From NCBI RefSeq assembly GCF_036588685.1, contig NC_086378.1, positions 12,689,578 to 12,753,577 of the forward strand: a stretch of 64,000 nt of DNA, given 5' to 3'. The stretch is from Mytilus trossulus (lineage: Eukaryota; Mollusca; Bivalvia; Mytilida; Mytilidae). Positions within the stretch are counted from its first letter, which is position 1; the number at the start of each line of letters is the position of its first letter. The notes below the pieces were generated by a model. It searched no databases. It worked only from the letters and a program-made list of their open reading frames with translations, and was not told the DNA's origin. This document shows positions 60,033 through 64,000 of the stretch, in pieces. Made by a program: the position numbers and the translations under genes.

Positions 60033-60715
60033 AAATAAAGGCAACAGAAATATACCGCTGTTCAAAACTCATAAATCCACAGCCATAAAACAAAATCGGG
60101 GCAACAAACTAAAACCGAGGGAAACGCACTTAACATAAGAGGAGAACAACGACATAACACTAAAATGTAACACACACAGAAACAGACCGAGCATCAGACA
60201 AAATCCCATGAGAACAACAAACACAACATCAAAACCAAAACACGTCTCATCGCAATGTGAATCCACACTCAAAATCAAGAGAAAACAAACGACGCAACGT
60301 TAAAATGTAACATACACAGAAACGAACTATAATATAACAATGGCCATATTCCTGACTTGGTACAGGACATTTTTAAAGGAAAAAATGGTGGGTTGAACCT
60401 GGTTTTGTAGCATACCAAACCTCGCACTTTTATGGCCATGTGAAATATAACATCAAAATGACAACACAACACCACAGGACTACAATATAAATAAATTGGA
60501 GAACACAATTGACAAAGAATCACACGAACAACAGCCAACAAAAGGCAACAAGTTCAAAATTTTAATACGCCAGAAGTGCATTTTGTCCACACAAGACCTA
60601 CTAGTGACGCCCAGATACAAAAGTTTGAAAGCCGAAACAAGTACAAAGTTAAACAGCATCGAGGACCAAAAGATAAAAAAAGTTGTGCCAAAAACGGCAA
60701 GGGTTTTCTGTTAGT
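60033..60715 (-). repeat. Dispersed repeat family D, longest copy
   Basis: Reverse orientation. It begins AATAAAGGCAACAGAAATAT (complement of the family end), includes CATATTCCTGACTTGGTACA and CTCGCACTTTTATGGCCATG, and runs into AAACAAGTACAAAGTTAAAC. Frames of 60-90 codons on both strands are repeat by-products. Confidence 0.7.
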
Positions 60716-61489
60716 TACCAGAACATCCCTATTATTTAGAATAATTTATACTTTTGCAAACAGTAAATTTTATAAAATGACTAAACAAAAGATGTACATG
60801 ATAAAACTGAATTATTAACTAATTACAGAAAACAACTGAAATACATAACATAACCAGATATTTGCAACACAAAAAGTAGACACATCCGAATAAGTTTAAA
60901 CCTCAACGCCAAGTGACGTCATATCTGAAACTGTAAAATATGACAAAAAATGACGTCATTTGAATTTGTTAAGACAGATCATCAAAAAATGAAAAATGGC
61001 GTCACATTAGAATAAATAGGATAGAATAAGAATTGATTTAAGATTAAACTTTAACTAAATACTGATATTGCATTTAATAACAATGCACATTTCAATACTT
61101 ATTATTAGCAAACTAAGGTACCAATTAACTATATTATAAAGCCATGTCCGGTTTATTTTGAATCTAACTTCAAACGTAAAATATCATACCGATTACGTTG
61201 AACAAAATCAAAACTAATAAATGAAGGCGACGATTAATTTTCTTTACCATAAAACATAAGTATACAGAAAAGACGTCAACACATTTGACAAAATCAGATG
61301 AGAATTACAAAAATAACATTAAACATTTGTGACTAATACCACATCTTCTTATATCCAACAAACCGGTTTTCGAATGTTGGTTCGAGAAGTACACCTATTA
61401 AATATTGAACACAAAAATAAAGTGGGAAAAAATAAAATGTACACACCTATTGAATCATAGTGACTTTTTTTTATTTTTTGCGTTTAAAT
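60716..61489. other. Intergenic, nothing recognised
   Basis: AT-rich; no supported feature. Confidence 0.4.
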
Positions 61490-61702
61490 GCAACCTTTAA
61501 AAACCGCTTTTATGTCATATAGTTGCAGCCAGTTTTTATTAGTGGAGAAATATGGAGTGCCAGGAGAAAACCACCTACCTGCGATAGGAGTCGAGTGTAC
61601 CCGCACAAACAGGGTTCGAACTCACAACCTCAGTGCTAGTGCTAGTGCTACTTGCTAATGATTCAGTAGTAACAACTTAGACCACTTGACCACTAAAGCC
61701 TA
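61490..61702 (-). mobile_element. tRNA-derived SINE
   Basis: On the minus strand the head starts near 61702 with GGCTTTAGTGGTCAAGTGGT, an A-box-like TAGTGGTCAAGTGG, and a B-box-like GAGTTCGAACCCTG about 60 bases on. Next come a body with GGTGGTTTTCTCCTGGCACT and TAATAAAAACTGGCTGC, then an A-rich tail near 61470-61490. The head folds poorly as a tRNA because of a (GTGCTA)n insertion between the boxes, so it is a SINE rather than a tRNA gene. Confidence 0.75.
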
Positions 61703-61869
61703 TTGAATCACAGTGCAAAGTTAAATTAGAATAGATAAAAAAATTGTTACATGTTTGATACATTAATGTTTTAAACAAATTCGTGTATTAAAATATGTTG
61801 CAAACGTAATTACAACAACATCGACAATGTAATCTGTGCAGAATGATCCATTTTCAAGGTTTGTAATAA

Positions 61870-62060
61870 CATGAGCAACATGACAGGAGTAGGAGCTGCT
61901 TTCCCTTCCGAAGCACCTGAGATCAACCCTAGTTTTAGTGGGGTTTGTATTGCGTAGTCTTTAGTTTTCTATGTTGTGTCATGTGTACTATTATTTATCT
62001 GTTTGTCTTTTTCATTTTTCATGTCCCTCTGGTATCTTTCGTCCCTCTTTGATATGTATT
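61870..62060 (+). repeat. Dispersed repeat family C, uninterrupted copy
   Basis: AACATGAGCAACATGACAGG, then CACCTGAGATCAACCCTAGT and CTGTTTGTCTTTTTCATTTT in close succession. Confidence 0.75.
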
Positions 62061-62599
62061 TTTTAAAATACATTTTAAACGGATTATTGATGAACATTCG
62101 TCATTGGTGAATAATGAAAAATATTTGATATTAAAACTTAACAAAAATATACAATTTGAAATTTGAATTTCGACTTTAGTTACTTTGCTTTTACTCAGGA
62201 GTCATTTCTTATGTCCATATCTGTTAACGTTGTTTAAAGTTAAAGAATCATTTTAAGCGATTTTTAGCAAGCTTGAAGTATATTATTTAATCACTTTAAT
62301 TAGGTTTACTGAAACTGCAGTAATAAAGACCTAAGATTATTATCGTAAATCGTTAGAGACATTCCTGAATTAACAATACTTTTTTTTGGATTTACCAAAC
62401 TTCTGGTGTTTAACATTTTAGATGGCTGCTTCTTGCCATTGTTGCTCCAGTAAAAAAATCGAAAAAGACGGTAGGGATATTTAAAAAAAAAAAACGGTTT
62501 GTTTTTTTACCACAACATTTTATAGGTAAGTTCTGTGATATAAAACTGTAAATTAGAATAGAAAAATTTAGGCCTAGGAATGATCACACTCTGATAAAA

Positions 62600-64000
62600 A
62601 AATACTTTTAACACGTCGTCTTTCAAATCACAGGAAGCAATATGGTGGTTAAACGTTGCCACGTCAGATGTAGGAGCCATCGCTCCAAGGCTCAATTTCA
62701 GATGTAACATGTCCGCGGGTTTTCGGATAGTTAACATCTGCGTTTGCAGTAGACAACAAAAAAGTGCGACCACGAAAACTGCTTCTGAAATGATTGAGCG
62801 TAATTCTCGAGGACCCTCAAGTGGGTGCCGATATAATCACATAATGATTTCTTATTTTCATAAGGAAGATAATTAAATAATCAAAATTACTGCCCTAGAT
62901 TATCAAATAATTAAAACAAATGTGGTCTAGTAATTAGTAATCAGTAATAAAACAGACAAGTAATCAAATAATCAGCTAACCCGTGAGGAGGCACTTTCCC
63001 CTAACCCTACCCATGTTACATTAGGGAACCTCTAAGTTTATCTGTCTATAACACATGTAATTATATTTGTTTTTATCAAAATGGAGTTTATATACATGCA
63101 AGCGACACCACTTAAAAAATAGCACAATTCTAGAGGAAATACCAATTTTCATAATAATGATCATGGCATACCAAATCCGTGCTGTATACTATCCCTTCAT
63201 TCGCAACATGAAGAGTTTTAACTTAAACAAAAATATTGTATTTAATGACGTCAGTTACGTATCTACTGTAAAGGATAAAGTAATAAGTGTATATCCATAT
63301 TAAAGGGCGTACGAAACAATTTAAATGACACGGTTATTTTGTCACAAAAATTGTATGCAAAATATTATTTACCCCGATCAATTCAAATAAATAATAAAGA
63401 ATATACCTCCTCAGTGTGCTACCTTAAGAGAAAAAAATGTAGAATTTAAAATATATTTACTTTAAAAAAAAAATATTTTTTTTACATTTCTATTCTTTAG
63501 ACATACCATTTATTTCTCACTTCAAATGATAAAAAAAATTATATTTTTTTATTTCTTTTTTTTTACCTAGTATACTCTAAATTTGTGTTTCAATTCTTTG
63601 AAAATAATTCTCATTAATTTTGATATTTCAGAATTTACAAAAAACCTGAATTCTTTTTGCTGTAAACTTATACATTGTATTACATCCAAAGCAATGTTTC
63701 GGCGATATTTTCATAAAGAATTCCTACTCATAGTTTTCTTGTAACATACTTATGTCAAACGTCATTTTAATAAAAAGTGTTCTATGAACATATTTACTAT
63801 TTATTTATTAAAATAAGTGCAAAATATACTATTTTCTAAAATGTCACGTTTTGAAGTCGATGAAATTTACTTGTTTATTTTATGTTAGCGATCTTATAAC
63901 ACTGTGACGTCAAAAGTAATGTTTCCGATCGTTAATGCATTATTTGAATTTAAATATTCTCGTCTAAAATCCATCTTAATGAAATGACCCACCAACATGT
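62600..64000 (+). repeat. Probable left part of segmental duplication unit 3 (runs off the window)
   Basis: 62600-62720 matches 30790-30920 (TCTTTCAAATCACAGGAAGC-type block and GATGTAGGAGCCATCGCTCC versus GTAGGATCCATCACTCCACT). 63480-63720 matches 30930-31135, and 63810-64000 matches 31820-32010 and 46600-46760, ending at ATGACCCACCAACATGT (compare ATGGCCCACCAACATTA at 46752). The interspersed repeats of unit 1 are missing here. If colinear, the third gene would start about 4 kb beyond the window. Confidence 0.65.

Noticed and set aside
60069..60818. Frames of 69-88 codons on both strands, some hydrophobic
   Set aside because: They coincide with dispersed repeat family D, whose copies elsewhere carry disrupted versions of the same frames.
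61600..61702. tRNA gene on the minus strand
   Set aside because: A- and B-box-like words exist, but the anticodon region is interrupted by a GTGCTA iteration and the sequence continues into a SINE body.

Overview
The window looks like nuclear DNA of a bivalve mollusc, most likely a mussel (Mytilus or a close relative). This is inferred from AT-rich, intron-rich sequence, GT-AG spliced genes, and dispersed repeat families I recognise as typical of mussel genomes. No database was consulted. About 5 % of the window is coding; most of the rest is introns, transposon debris and tandem repeats.

Left part (1-8 kb): the 5' half of a BTB/POZ C2H2 zinc-finger gene on the minus strand (two coding exons, 695-2787; the 3' end lies beyond base 1), followed by two foldback-type elements. 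Middle (8-28 kb): a large palindromic repeat, a gene-poor stretch with LINE 3' ends, then a nearly complete CIBAR1/FAM92-type BAR-domain gene on the plus strand (six exons, 19647-25258; the short 5' coding exon was not found).

Right part (30.8-64 kb): a segmental duplication carrying two tandem paralogues of a secreted protein that I do not recognise as a described family. Each gene has four exons with a one-exon-per-module layout: signal peptide, a Kunitz-like domain whose cysteines are rearranged, a ten-cysteine module, and a tail of 18-residue charged repeats containing a DKDGNG motif. Paralogue 1 (36363-40623) has about 3.5 repeats and an ATA where paralogue 2 has its start ATG. Paralogue 2 (50337-56723) is intact, with 22 repeats and 587 residues. 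Flanking sequence shared by both copies reappears at 62600-64000, so a third unit probably begins at the right edge. A 3.1-kb, 39-bp minisatellite with higher-order structure lies immediately before the second unit.

The BTB gene probably acts in transcription and CIBAR1 in membrane curvature and ciliogenesis; the secreted family is of unknown role. Nothing suggests that these loci function together. The most promising unusual feature is the modular secreted family: its remodelled Kunitz fold, its strongly unequal repeat expansion, and its almost unchanged Kunitz exon inside diverged introns.
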